Shown here: positions 36,601-48,811 of the stretch, in pieces
Layout of the letters: the number at the start of each line of letters is the position of its first letter
Position numbering within the stretch: position 1 is the first letter of the stretch
DNA from: Rhabdophis nuchalis
Taxonomy: Eukaryota > Chordata > Lepidosauria > Squamata > Natricidae
Direction: 5' to 3'
NCBI GenBank assembly: GCA_039707465.1
Contig: CM077646.1
Coordinates: 77,214,715-77,278,714 of the forward strand
DNA: 64,000 nt
Program-made: the position numbers and the translations under genes
Notes under the pieces: model-generated
Told to the model about the DNA's origin: nothing
What the model saw: the letters and a program-made list of their open reading frames with translations, nothing else
Database searches by the model: none

Positions 36601-37033
36601 CCCCCTTTTTTTCATGGCAATTGTTCTTTCCTTGGGATCTCAGCACAGACACATATCCCCCAAATGCTCTATCTGAAGCCTTCTCTGCGTCTGTGCAGAG
36701 CTCCCAAAGAAAGGATAGTGTGTATGTGTGTGTGAGAAAGAGATCCCTAACCATCACCACCCCCTCCATCCCAAGGCAGCAACATCCCTCCATTAACCTG
36801 CTTTCCTACTCCATTCTCCACTACCATGTGCAGGGCAAGAAAAGCAGTTTGTGGGACTACTTCTAACTTTGTGAGATCTTTTTTTTTTTTTTTGTGAGAA
36901 CTTGGAAGGTATTTTCTGGTATTTTTTTTTTTTTACCATAGGCACGCAGTCTACTTTTTTGTCCTGCATGTGGAGCTGGAATGGAGCTGGAAAGCAAGTT
37001 AGTGAAGGGATGTGGCTGCCTGGGAGGGGGAGG

Positions 37034-37035
37034 GT

Positions 37036-37079
<44 letters not shown>
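37034..37079. repeat. (TG)n microsatellite
   Basis: About 20 TG units with one TTT interruption near the start, inside the 1.9-kb transposon. It accounts for the C/V-repeat open frames here. Confidence 0.96.
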
Positions 37080-37080
<1 letters not shown>

Positions 37081-38734
37081 CATTCGTTCTGCCAGGAAGA
37101 GCCCCCCGCAAGGCCAGAGCAGCACAGTCAGCTGTTCAGTGGCCAGCAAGCAGGGCAGGCGAAGGCCAGGATGCAAGGAGGACTTGGATCATTGTGGCCG
37201 CAGGCAAGCAGATGGTGGCCGGAGAAGGTGGGATGGGTGAGCTTGCTGCTTCCTGCACCTGAAAAATAATAAGCCGTCCCCCTCTAATAAGCCCAAGGAC
37301 ATATTTTCGGGGAAACGCGGTATTATAATTAGTCAGCATTCTTATAAGCTAATAATTAATTAGCATAGTTAAAAAGACCATATAGTTATCATTGTGCTTC
37401 TTATTCATCCTCTTGAGCATCATTTTGGCAGAAAGGTAAGATATCAGGTCTATCAATCTTCAACATTAACAAGCCATTAATCACACCTGTTTCCCACTCT
37501 TCTTGGTCCAGCAATGGGGCTTAGTTGTCCACTTTAATGAGCCATATACAATTGCCACAGCCAACCAATTTTCCACATTTAATGCATGACCCAGAATGAG
37601 AATTATATGGATCTCAGGTGCTTGGGAGAGATGCCAAAAATGAAATACCTTAATTTTCAACCTTAAACTTAAGAACACTTAAAGACTACTATGGCTTGCA
37701 CAATTTATTCTCTTGTGGAAAATACAGTGCATTTACAGGAAGAAACATTAGTTTTCCATCATGAATGCTGTTTTATGTAACTTTGATATACTGGACCACA
37801 AGAAAATCATGTAACAAAAGCAAGCATTAAACAAAGGTTGGCTTTATTTCAGGTTCATATATCATATTTTACATCTATATCTGTGCTCTGTAACTTTTAC
37901 TGGCTTACTACAATTTGGCATTGAAAGGAAGTTCAATTAATTAGTAATTGTTTTATTTTTTTTCACAGAATATTCTCTCCACAAGACGTTTTTATTGTTG
38001 CACCTTGCCTGAAATTAAATGACAGATTTAATTGCTTAGGCTCCTATCCAAATCCTAGCCATGTCTTTTCAGCTAATTTGCTACCCATACAGGTTTGAAG
38101 GATTTGAAGATTATAAATTACCATTATAAATTAGAAGTCTGATTGCTACATTTGGGAATAAATTCTGGGAGAAAAAAAGAACAGCAGCTGAAAAGACAGA
38201 AATTATTTATTACTATATAGTTTTAATTGCAGCCATCCTCCAGAGGGCTTAGGCCTGCATGTCACCCTTCATCCAAACCCCCACCCCACATAGTTGTGAA
38301 TCTCATAACATGTCTGTGAGATAACTTAAGATGAAAGACAGTGATGGGTTCATTCTTCCACAGTAGCTTCACGTCTAAGTTGGGAGTGTTTAAATCCAAA
38401 TCTTCTCAATTAATTTTAGCGCATTAATTCTCCACTTCATTGGATATTTTTTGATTTAGTATCGGGAATACAGCCCTTTTCAGAGGTCATTAAGAAGAAT
38501 GTGCTCAAATTTATAAACCAAGTGTAGGATTGTATGAATAGGATTCTATACCTCATTTGGCCTCTATTTAATTCCCCTCTTAATAGCTTTGCATGCAGAA
38601 ATGAGTACTAAAAAGAAGGTGCTTTGGTACATACTATATGGAGATTTCCTATGATATGCAACCCCAAATAAGATCCTTCTCTGCAGATATTCACACTATA
38701 TATAGGTATATCAGGAGCTTTGTGTGTCATCTAT

Positions 38735-39083
38735 ACTGCAGAGCCCGGGAGCAAATGCTCATGAGGAATGGTTGGAAGCAATGGGGCTATTTAGTCTAAA
38801 AAAGATGTAATAATTATTTCAGCATATGAAAGGCTATTGGACTATGGGGCAGAATCATTTACAGTTTTTCCAGAAGATAGAAAACAATACATACGTTTAA
38901 ATTACAAAATTTTGACTGGACATCCAGAAAGAACTGCCTTGGGAGGTGGTGGCTTTGCCTTCATTGGAGCTGCTTAAATAGGGGCTGAATGGCTATCAAT
39001 TAGAAATTTTGCACTAATCCAGTTCCACAGGGGGCAGGCTTTGGCCTTGATGATCTCTTGAGAGTCCTTCCAACACTTATATT
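38735..39083 (+). mobile_element. CR1 LINE 3' end
   Basis: Ordered phrases of a CR1 C-terminus and 3' UTR: GGTTGGAAGCAATGGGG, GAAAGAACTGCCTTGGGAGG, TGGTGGCTTTGCCTTCATTG, GGCTTTGGCCTTGATGATCT and GAGAGTCCTTCCAACACTTA, ending TATTCTATGAC. A family A MITE is inserted at its very end. It is old and 5'-truncated, with no usable frame. Confidence 0.75.
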
Positions 39084-39089
39084 CTATGA

Positions 39090-39219
39090 CAGGGGTCTCC
39101 AACCTTTGCAACTTTAAGTCTGAAGGACTTCAGCTCCCAGACTTCTCCAGCCAGCTGGCTGGAGAGGTCTGGGAGCTGAAGTCCTTCAGACTTAAAGTTG
39201 CAAAGGTTGGAGACCCCTG
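39090..39219. mobile_element. Palindromic hAT-type MITE (family A)
   Basis: The ends are CAGGGGTCTCCAACCTTTGC and GCAAAGGTTGGAGACCCCTG. Perfect 8-bp target duplication TTCTATGA at 39082-39089 and 39220-39227. Arms pair throughout (GGACTTCAGCTCCCAGACTT with its complement); the centre is CCAGCCAGCTGGCTGG. It is inserted in the final TATTCTATGA of a CR1 tail, so it is younger than that CR1. Confidence 0.96.
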
Positions 39220-39283
39220 TTCTATGAGGTACTCATGTACTGCCACTCCTTGTTCAAATATTTATGACCTGGTATCAAATATT

Positions 39284-39637
39284 GGGATGTGGTGGCTCAG
39301 TGGCTAAGATGCTGAGCTTGTTGATCAGAAAGGCTGGCAGTTTGGAGGTTCGAATTCCTAGCACCGCGTAACTGAGTGAGCTCCTGTTACTTGTCCCAGC
39401 TTCTGCCAACCTAGCAGTTTGAAAGCATATAAAAATGCCAGTAGAAAAATAGGAACCACCTTTGGTGGGAAGGTAACAGTGTTCCGGGCACCTTCAGCGT
39501 TTAGTCATGCCGGCCACATGACCACGGAGACGTCTTCGGACAGCGCTGACTCTTTGGCTTTGAAATGGAGATGATCACTGCCCCCTAGAGTTGGGAATGA
39601 TTAGCACATATGTGCAAGGGGAACCTTTACCTTTATT
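39284..39637 (+). mobile_element. Full-length Sauria-type SINE
   Basis: The tRNA head has an A box (TGGCTCAGTGGC, from 39293) and a B box (GGTTCGAATTCC, 39347-39358), both close to the RNA polymerase III consensus. The body includes CTTGTCCCAGCTTCTGCCAA, GTCATGCCGGCCACATGACC and CTGCCCCCTAGAGTTGGGAA. It ends GGGGAACCTTTACCTTTATT, the ACCTTT tail of the family. A 7-bp target duplication AAATATT lies at 39277-39283 and 39638-39644. This is the best-preserved SINE in the window. Confidence 0.95.
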
Positions 39638-41175
39638 AAATATTAGTAGATATTTAAATATTCAATAAATAGACCATATGTGGGCTATTTGGGGAATATG
39701 AACTGTAGGACATCAGCAATAATATTTTAGTTTATTTTGAAAATTTGTGTTGCACGATTCAAAGCATAATTTTTTGAAACTTTAAGCTACTTTTAGTAAT
39801 ACTTGATTTGGACTATCCTCCTGTGTTAGTGAAAACAATGGCCTTCTACTGACAAAATCCTCTCGCTGTTGGTTAAATTTCGACTACCAAAAAATTAAGA
39901 TGTGTAGCTATCATTTGAAATGTGTTTGCCAAACAAGATTTAGGTGAAATATAATTTATACACCCAGCATGGAGCAAATTACAATTAAAGCGATTTTCTG
40001 CCACTCCAGTTTCTCCGCAGCAATTCTCCAGGGACTGGTCACAGCTCATTAAGCAAAGGCAGGGTTTCACTGAGTGCCTGGGCTCTTACTCTTACAGAAA
40101 TGCACTAATCATGATTATGCATGTTGTTTACAGCTAATCAGCCTCTTCAGTACTTGACCATAAGTTGTTCAGGAAGTTTCTTGAGAGTAGATTATTTTTG
40201 TTCTCCCATTCTACCTCTTTGAGAACTTCTTCTTCTCCTCTTCCTCTTTCTTTTTTGCTATCATTTGTCTTTTTTTTTTTAAGCACAGAACATTAGCTCA
40301 GATGATCCTAAACATGTCCTGCTAAAGTCTAAAAGTCCTTCTTGAAAGTAGGTTTAGGGCTGCAGCTTTAATTAGAGGTAATACTACGGGATGCTTCATC
40401 TAATTGCTGACAGTGGAAGGTTCTTTATTCCCTATTGCATGATTTTTTGGGGGTGGGGTCAAGTCTTTGCTTGATGTTCAACAGCTGTCCAAGTAATAAC
40501 CTTAACTACCTCAGTTTACATGAGGGGAAGGAGGGTTTTTGGCTCTCAGCTGCCAGGAAAGGAAGAGGGTGGAGTTGCTCACAGCTGAAAGCCATTTTTG
40601 TGGACAACCCGGGTTGGGGAGATTTTTCCTGTTTCTTTGTGCTCCCCAGAAATTGCTGTTACTTTTATAGGAAAGGAGGAGAGGAGACGAGGCTGACTGG
40701 ATTTATTTTTCCCAATCACTAAAATAACAATCTAAGTCCTTTCCATGTTTCCTCCAAATGGTGAAAATATAGCTGGGATGCAGGAGAGACAAGTGTTACA
40801 GAAAAGCTTCAATTAAAAAAAAAATGTTAAGTTTGGATATCCCTCTCTTTTTCAAATACATGCTTCACTGTGTATTCAGCTAAATGAAACCCAGTGGTAT
40901 TAGATAAGGGGTGACTTCATTGAACTACATGAGAAGAATTGTCCATGTTCATGCAGAGATGAAAAAAAGATAAATGGAAAAATGTAGTTTTCATGCTCAG
41001 CCATCCAGTGATATGTCAAGCAAATAAAGTATGGAATTATAAAAATCAAAGATGACAGGTTATCAATATTAGAAATAATGCTTCATTTGCTTGGATTATA
41101 TTGAAGCAATAAAAGCATTTTGATTTTTGATTAAATACTATTTTCTGAAATAAAATTATATATAATATCTATATG

Positions 41176-41280
41176 TGCCTGCCTGCCTGCCTGCCTGCCT
41201 ACCCACCCACCCACCCACCCACCCACCCACCCACCCACCCACCCACCTACCTACCTACCTACCTACCTACCTACCTACCT
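41176..41280. repeat. Compound microsatellite (GCCT)n-(ACCC)n-(CTAC)n
   Basis: Three tetramer arrays follow each other without spacers, changing near 41200 and 41247. Each unit differs from the next by one or two bases, as expected if successive mutations spread by slippage. Confidence 0.97.
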
Positions 41281-41333
41281 TTTGTGTGTATAATATAAAC
41301 ATTGGAGCTTTTATTGTAGTAAATATTAGAAAT

Positions 41334-41815
41334 TAAAGCGCTCCATGGCACGGGACCTAGTATCTGCAAGATTGCATCCTACCCCATACATCCCTTCGAC
41401 CGATTCGCTCCCACAGAGAGGAACTTCTCCAGGTACCTTCCACTAGGCAATGCCAGCGGGCGACGCCCAGGGGAAGGGCTTTCTTTATGGCGGGCCCAGC
41501 TCTATGGAACGACCTACCCCCCGAGCTCAGAACAACCACGGACCTCCGCGCCTTCCGTCAAAAGCTCAAGACTCATCTCTTCCAGCAGGCCGGCCTGGCC
41601 TAACCTACTTTCCAGCCTTTTTAGTCTGAATATCTAAATTGTTTTAATTGGGTTTTTAAGGGGTTTAGTTTTTAGGATTTTAGGTTTTTTAGCACAGGGA
41701 TAAATTGTTTAATCTGATTTTATATATTTATGATGTATTTATGTTTGTACGTTTTTAATTCCCCTGTGCACCACCCCGACTTCCTTCGGGGAGAGGGAGC
41801 GGTCTACAAATTAAA
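41334..41815 (+). mobile_element. 5'-truncated L2 LINE 3' end
   Basis: It starts at AAAGCGCTCCATGGCACGGG, matching 31967 onward in the L2 at 31070-32404, and carries the same C-terminal region (GCTCCCACAGAGAGGAACTT, GCGACGCCCAGGGGAAGGGC) and 3' UTR (CTTCCTTCGGGGAGAGGGAG). Single-base losses (for example CCTAGTATCTGC for CCTAGCTATCTGC) break the frame. Confidence 0.9.
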
Positions 41816-41952
<137 letters not shown>

Positions 41953-42878
41953 ATGTTGCCCATGGAAGTATCTGGAAAAAAAATACAATCTGGTTCATGA
42001 AACTATTTTTATTAGAGGTCTACTCCATATTTTTACTGTCAAAGACTGACATTAATCAGTGGAATAGAAAACTAAATATGAGAAAAATTGTGAGAACATT
42101 GTTAAGTTGAAAAAATGTTTTTAAAACAATAATATAAAAATGCTAAAAGCAATTCAGAAAACATAAAAGCTAAATTTTGTCATTCTCCCTAAAAACAGGA
42201 AGCTGTGCCATAAATCCCTTTGGTGGGGGGAGTTTACATGCAAAATTATATGTACTGCATGAAAGTTTCTATTGGAGAAAGAAGCTCCTGGGAACATTTC
42301 TTTAGTTCAGAAGATTCGCCAGCAGAAAACTCAGGTATACATATTAAAGCACATTACAAGCATCAAAAGGTTAATGGTGTGCTCAATAATTTCTTGAAAA
42401 ACTCTGTTATCTACACAGCCAATGGTTTTAAATCCAAGTTACAAAACCAAAACATGCTACAAATTATTTTCAATACTATTAATTGTTGTGAAGAGAAGAA
42501 ATCCAGAAAATTTAGTTTGATCTGTATTAAACTGAACTGTTTTGTTGTTATCAAAATCATCTACCACTTTTGGCAGATTATTTGAAAGATTATCTAACCC
42601 GTCCATTTTAACATTTTGATTGGATCACATTATTGATCACTTAATACTATTTTCTATTATAATTGCACAGGTTCTATTCTTGCTTAAATTGTATCTGTTA
42701 ATCTAAATTGTTCTAAATTGCTATTTGCCATATGGTCTTTTTTTCTTCTTCTCTTTTTCTTTTAATTTCTTGGTGAGATGTTGCTAATCTATTTTTGCAA
42801 GTCATAGCAAGGTCCTGTGAAATTTACTTATAGGAGGCCAAATAATTTAGACACACCATGTTTCATATTGGTCTAGTG

Positions 42879-43134
42879 CAGTGCTTCTCAAATAGTGGGG
42901 CGCGCCCCCCAGGGGGGGCGCGAGGCTCCATAAAGGGGGGCACGTTTGACTGCGCATGCTCCTCCCTTTCGAGGAGAACAGACCCGATTGGATAGACATG
43001 ATGCTCTATCCTGATTAGCCAAACCCGCCCGTGTGACTTTTAGACCCGGATGATACTATTTACAGTCGCGCGGGGGGCGCGAAATGTTTTCTTCTTCCTA
43101 GGGGGGCATGACAGAAAATAATTGAGAAGCACTG
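42879..43134. mobile_element. GC-rich hAT-type non-autonomous element
   Basis: The ends are CAGTGCTTCTCAAATAGTGG and AATTGAGAAGCACTG. Perfect 8-bp target duplication GTCTAGTG at 42871-42878 and 43135-43142. The subterminal blocks GGGGCGCGCCCCCCAGG and CGCGCGGGGGGCGCGAAATG are exceptionally GC- and CpG-rich. The 256-bp element is non-coding. Confidence 0.95.
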
Positions 43135-45104
43135 GTCTAGTGTGAGAAAACAGGAAGAGCTCCAGCAACCATAACACAAGTGAATTAAATTGCCCTTTTA
43201 ATTTTTTTTTTTGATCTAACCAAATGATTAAATCAGGCTGAGTCCTCACTAAGCCTACATTATTGGCTCCTTTATTTCTAGTAGCCATTTAATGGCTGTA
43301 GGGTATTGTGTGAATTGCAGGCATGCACAATATATTGCATTCTTCACAGAGCAGATAGAGATTAGACAGGTGACACAATGGATGAAGTCCTGACCTTTTG
43401 CCCCTGGAATTTTGTCCAGACTGCAACCTTACTCAATAATGAGCTTGGCATTTGCTATGATTTTCTGTGGACGCTCATGCCCATCACAGAAATCTCTGTA
43501 TCATCCAAAATACAATTTAATATACCTGACAGGTTTAGCTTAGTTGAGGTTTTTTTTCTTAAATTCATTCACAATAAAGTCGAAGGTGATTTTTTGATTA
43601 CTACAGTTATAAACTGACAACCAAAACCAGCAATATACAATTTGCATGAATGTCCCAAATCATGGAAGAAAATATTGTAATTCAAAATTTATTTCCCCAG
43701 CCTCCCTATCCCCTCATTGCATACATTTTCTACTTAGTCCCAAAAATCTTGGGGAGATCTACTGGATGGTGGTGAGTCCTTCATAATTGTAGATATATTT
43801 GAATCTGGGTCACTGGTCTTACATAACTGTTACTAAATTCAATCTATGCAGAAGCCCTCAACCCGAATGATTATAAGATCCTTAGGAATCAAAGTTTGTT
43901 TCCTAAGTATCTTAAACGTACTCAGATTGGACTATTTATTATCACTTAGGCAGTTATTGCAAATGGCTTTACTTCAATAAGTTCAAGTACTAAATATTGA
44001 GAATCTATGTTCTAATTAGACAGTGGTAAGAATGTCAGCATCTATGATGAATTAAAGCAGACTTCCTCACTTTATCTATAAAGCTGAGCAGACTCTAAGC
44101 AATTGTCCTGTGGCCTACCAGAGTACTGTATTCAAAATAAAATCAGTATTTTGCCTTTATATTTGATTAAAATTTAACTCCCCTTTAGCTTTATGTTTTA
44201 GTAGCTTCACAGCATATATAAATATTTAACACATTATTCTAATTAGGTACAAACTGTTACCTGATTTTTATCTGTAACCGAATTTGGAAAGTATCTGGAG
44301 GCTTAATGTTAACCTTCATCCACTTGTATTATAGGTGCTAATTAGACTCTTGAAATTGCAAAGAAATAGAATTTTCATAACTAGCTTATTAAAAAGTCTA
44401 AGGTACCCTTGGGACAGGCCAAATTGCTTCTACTACGATCGGCAGCTTATTCTTGTACAACACTATGCCAAAGATTCATGTTGTCTGATTTACACAGGTC
44501 ATATTTCTCTCAAATTAATCAACAGCCACGTTGGTGCTGGGGGGAAAAATGAAAAACCATGGCTACTAAGTGTCCAGCTGCTAAATTAAAAAAATAGCTT
44601 ACGGGGACACAGCTGTTGAGGTGCCTGTTGACATTAAACTAATGAAGTCCATGAATACAGAATAAATGCCTGAAGACATTTTAAAAAACCCTGCCCAAAA
44701 CAAATAACACCAGTGTGGTTAAATGTTTAATTAGATCAACTTTCAGTGAAGGCTTTGGCTTCTTTTTTTAAAAGTCCATTCAGAGATAGAAAGTTCTGAA
44801 GAATTTGGTAGAGAAAGCAGCCATTATTTGTCACTTGCCTACTTCCTGGAAAGTCTTGGATTGTTTATAACAACAAAAGTGTGGAAAATCATGATAATGT
44901 TATTATTATAAAATGGGGGCTATTTCAGTGTTTATGTCAAAAGAAAGTTCCCCAGAAACTTAGGTTGGACAGTCAATTTCAAAAATACATGTATTTGATC
45001 CATTTCATTGTATGCTGCACAAGCGTCTGTGTTGAATGAGGCAACCTAAATTGTAAATAAATAAAGGAATATTTTCTAGTGGAAACTTACTAGGCCCAGG
45101 CATT

Positions 45105-47767
45105 TGGGCCTGCTGATTGTGTACCTGGCTCCCTGCTACGTATCAGCAGCCCTACCCGAGCTTCTCAATGTGATAGCCGAGGTGGCGGTTGGCACCCCCA
45201 GACTGTGTTAGTCATGGGGGATTTCAACCTGCCATCGGTAGGTGAGACATCTGAGATGGCACGGGAGTTCATGGCCTCCATGACAGACCTGACTCAGTTA
45301 ATTCATGACCCCACCCACACTGGAGGACACACACTGGATCTAGCTTTTGTCTCTGGCCAGTGGTTGAGTGATCTTGGTTTGGGGGAAATAGCCATCGAAC
45401 CCCTGTCATGGTCAGAACACTCTCTCCTCCGGCTTGACTTTCCAACCGCTGCACCCTACCTCCGGGAGGGGGAACCAGAATCAGTGAGATGGTTCCGCCC
45501 CAGGCGCCTGATGGACCCTGAGAGGTTCCAGATGGAGCTTGGGCAGATACCTGAGACCCCGAATCCACGACTCGACTGAGGACCTGGTGGCCGCCTGGAA
45601 CAGTGTGGCCGTGGCGGCCTTGGACCGGGTCGTGCCTTTGCCTCTCACCTGGCACCGAACCACCTTGACTCCTTGGTTCTCCAAGGAGCTGAGGGTGATG
45701 AAGCGTCAGAAGAAATGCCTAGAGAGCGGTTGGAGGGCCTCCTACTCCAAGTCTGACCGGACACTGGTAAGGTCTTATTTAAAGACCTACCTAGTGGCGA
45801 TAAGAGCAGCGAAACGCAATTATTTCTCCGCTCTTGTTGTGTCTGCAGATAACAGACCAGCTGCCCTGTTTAGGGTGACCCGCTCCCTTCTTCACTTGAA
45901 GGCACGGGGTGCTCCCCTACAGGGTCGAGCGGAGGATTTTGGGCGTTATCTGCATGATAAAATCGATCAGATTCGGGACGGGTTGGCCTCCGAATGGACT
46001 AGTTCAGATGGGCTGACAGAGACAGGTCCTGCGAGTGTTATCTGGGAGGAGTTTGATCCTGTGACTCCTGAGGACATGGACAGGATGCTGGGGCGGCTGA
46101 ACGCCACCACATGCTTATTGGACCCGTGTACCTCCTGGCTGGTACTGGCCTCCCGGGAGGTTACAAGAGGCTGGCTCCAGGGAATTATTAACGCTTCTTT
46201 GAGTGAGGGGTTTCTGCCGGCCACCTTGAAAGAGGCGGTGGTGAAACCCCTCCTCAAGAAGCCCTCCCTGGATCCGGCTGTTTTGGCCAACTATCATCCT
46301 GTCTCCAACCTTCGATTCATTGCGAAGGTTGTTGAGAGTGTGGTGGCGTGACAGCTTCCTCAGCACCTGGATGAAGCTGTCTATCTGGACTCACGCCAGT
46401 CCGGCTTTTGGCCTAGGCACAGCACGAAGATGGCATAGGTCACGTTGGTCGATGATCTCTGGAGGGCTCGGGATAGCGGTTGTTCATCTATCCTGGTCCT
46501 GTTAGATCTGTCAGTGGCTTTTGATACCATCGATCATGGTATCATGCTGCACTGTTTGGAGGGGTTGGGGGTGGGGGGCACCGTTTTACGGTGGTTCTCC
46601 TCCTATCTCTCTGACCGGTCACAGTTTGTGTTGGCAGGGGGGCAGAGGTCGATGTCAAGGTGCCTCACTTGTGGGGTCCCACAGGGGTTTGTCCTCTCAC
46701 CCCTCCTGTTCAATATTTATGTGAAGCCGTTGGGTGAGATCATCCGTGGTTTTGGGGTAGAGTTCCATCAGTATGCTGATGATACTCAGCTGTACATCTC
46801 TACCCCGGACCACCCAAACGATGCCGTGGAAGTGATGTCCCAGTGTCTGGAGGCCATGCGAGTCTGGATGGGGAGGAACAGGCTCCGACTCAACCCATCC
46901 AAGACTGAGTGGCTGTGGCTTCCGGCATCACGGTATAGCCACCTGATGCCATCTCTGGCTATTGAGGGTGAGTCATTGGCCCCCACAGAGAGGGCTCGCA
47001 ATTTGGGCATCCTCCTGAACACTCGGCTGTCTTTAGAAGACCACCTGATGGCCGTGGCCAGGGGGGCTTTCTATCAGGTTCGCCTGATACGCCAGTTGCG
47101 CCCCTTTCTGGATCGTGACGCACGGTCACTCAAGCCCTCGTCACCTCCCGCCTGGACTATTGTAATGCTCTCTACATGGGGCTTCCCTTGAGATGCACCC
47201 GGAGGCTCCAGTTAGTTCAGAATGCGGCCACACGGGGTATTCTGGGAGCGTCTAGACGCTACCATGTGACACCTCTTCTGCGTGAGCTGCACTGGCTGCC
47301 TGTGGCTTTCTGGGTGCGCTTCAAGGTATTAGTGATCACCTTTAAAGCGCTCCATGGCAAGGGACCTGGTTACTTGCAAGACCGCCTCCTGCTGCCAAAT
47401 ACCTCCTACCGACCAGTTCGCTCCCACAGAGAGGGCCTCCTCAGGGTGCCATCGGCCAGACAATGTAGGCTGGCGACCCCCAGGGGCAGAGCCTTCTCTG
47501 TGGCAGCTCCTACCCTCTGGAATGACCTATCCGCTGAACTACAGATGATCAAGGACCTACATCTCTTCTGTCGGCCCTGAAGACACACTTATTTTGTGCT
47601 GCCGGCCTGTCATAGTTTTAAAGTGATTTTAGTACGGGTTTTTTAAACGCAGGCCAATTACATTTAATTCATTTTAATATACTATTTTAGCTTTTGTATT
47701 ACCCATTTTTATTATGGCTGTGCACCGCCCTGAGTCCCGAAAGGGAGAAGGGCGGTATATAATTTGA
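45105..47767 (+). mobile_element. Longest L2 LINE copy: endonuclease C-end, RT and 3' UTR
   Basis: The start is 5'-truncated within the APE-type endonuclease. Residues LLIVYLAPCYVS precede LVMGDFNLPSVGE and the terminal SWSEHSLLRLDF, which belong to that domain. Then come the spacer, [20 protein letters not shown], the RT motifs LLDLSVAFDTIDHG and LTCGVPQGFVLSPLLFN, HQYADDTQLYIS (YADD intact), LRLNPSKTEWLWLP, and the C-terminal MGLPLRCTRRLQLVQNAA. The reading frame is broken by a shift near 45560, stops at 46349-46351 and near 46436, a shift near 47125 and another near 47570. The 3' UTR ends CCCTGAGTCCCGAAAGGGAG, GGCGGTATATAATTTGAAT. It is a dead copy. Confidence 0.95.
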
Positions 47768-47796
47768 ATAAAACTAAACTAAACTAAACTAAACTA
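47768..47796. repeat. (AACTA)n tail of the L2
   Basis: About five AACTA units follow the L2 3' end. Other L2 copies here end in AAT/ATT, AAAGT or AATA repeats, so tails differ between copies. Confidence 0.9.
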
Positions 47797-48228
47797 TGCA
47801 ATATAAGAGGAAAATATTTGACAGATTGGCAATTTCTGCTATGTAGCTCGATGGGTTATGACCCCAACTACGTATGACATATGGACAGGTTTTAAACCTA
47901 CATGCACTTAAAATGAAAGTAAGAAATGCACTAGAAAAAGACAAAGCCATACCCACTATGTTAAGTCAAATCCATGTTACAGATTATGAAAAAAAAATGT
48001 AAAGAATCAATCCAAAGTCCATATGGTAATGAAAATGGTAGCAGTCACAAATGGTAGATGTCTTAGTGGTCAAATAGCACTCCTTGATTCTTCCAGCATC
48101 ACAATATGTAACATTTCTTATCCCCTCTGCTTAAATGTTTAAGACATGTAATGAGATGTTTCTCCACGGAGCAAATGTTCTCACAGATGCTCTTTCTCGT
48201 GTAACCAAATAGATTGACCACAACTGTA

Positions 48229-48425
48229 GATCCATGATGGCACAGTGGTTAGAATGAAGAATTACAAACTAATTCTGCCCACTGTCAGGAGTTCCAGCTC
48301 AAGATTGACTGGCTTGCATCCTTCCATTGTTGGAAAATGAGAAGCCAGATTGTGGGGGCAATATGCTAACTCAGTAAATTGCATAGGGAATGGCATAAAC
48401 TCTACGGAGTAATATATAAGTCTAA
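48229..48425 (+). mobile_element. Old tRNA-derived SINE
   Basis: It has an A-box-like TGGCACAGTGGTTAGAATG (48238 onward), a decayed B-box region (AGGAGTTCCAGCTCAAG) and the downstream phrase GACTGGCTTGCATCCTTCC. The tail (AATATATAAGTCTAAGTGC...) is weak. It belongs with squamate tRNA-SINEs, but the subfamily is uncertain. Confidence 0.6.
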
Positions 48426-48713
48426 GTGCTATTGCTATTCCTATCTAAAGTATATACATAATCTATCAGCAGATGAATGAAGGAGATGCTGAACCACCTA
48501 CTAGAGTAGACTAATAATTTTAGTAGTATTGTTATGAGTGTATCTGCATTATATGTACACCATACCATTGTGTTTCCCAGATGAACATACTGATATCGTA
48601 AGAATCTACATTTTGAAATGTCTGAAATGTAACTATTTAGGGAAGGCTTTCATACTGGGAAAGGTGGAAAGAAAGAGAAGACAACCAGCGGGTAATTGTA
48701 TTGAGATGGAGTA

Positions 48714-48811
48714 AGGAAGGGAGGGGGGAGGGGGGAGGGAGGGAGGGAGGGAGGGAGGGAGGAAGAAAGGAAGGAAGGAAGGAAGGAAGGAAGGAAGGAA
48801 GGAAGGAAGGA
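48714..48811. repeat. (GGGA)n-(GGAA)n microsatellite
   Basis: G-rich GGGA units pass into GGAA units near 48760. It is purine-only on the plus strand for almost 100 bp. Confidence 0.96.

Larger units (their letters stand above)
35433..37323. mobile_element. 1.9-kb non-autonomous DNA transposon with nested palindromes
   Basis: The ends are inverted repeats: ATACCATGTTTCCCTGAAAA at the left and TTTTCGGGGAAACGCGGTAT at the right. Both flanks show TAT, so the target duplication may be only two or three bases and is not settled. The interior is less AT-rich than the intron and holds a 114-bp inverted repeat, three copies of a 107-110-bp unit in alternating orientation, poly-T tracts and a TG microsatellite. 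No transposase motif is visible in any frame; the 120-127-codon frames are parts of the repeats. The ends resemble a family of TTTCCCCGAAAATA transposons I associate with reptiles, but I cannot name the superfamily. Confidence 0.75.

Noticed and set aside
36425..37340. Cluster of 80-127-codon frames on both strands
   Set aside because: Explained by the internal repeats and the TG array of the 1.9-kb transposon; no transposase motif.
42220..42585. 121-codon plus-strand open frame
   Set aside because: AT-rich, no motif, opposite strand to the gene; considered chance.
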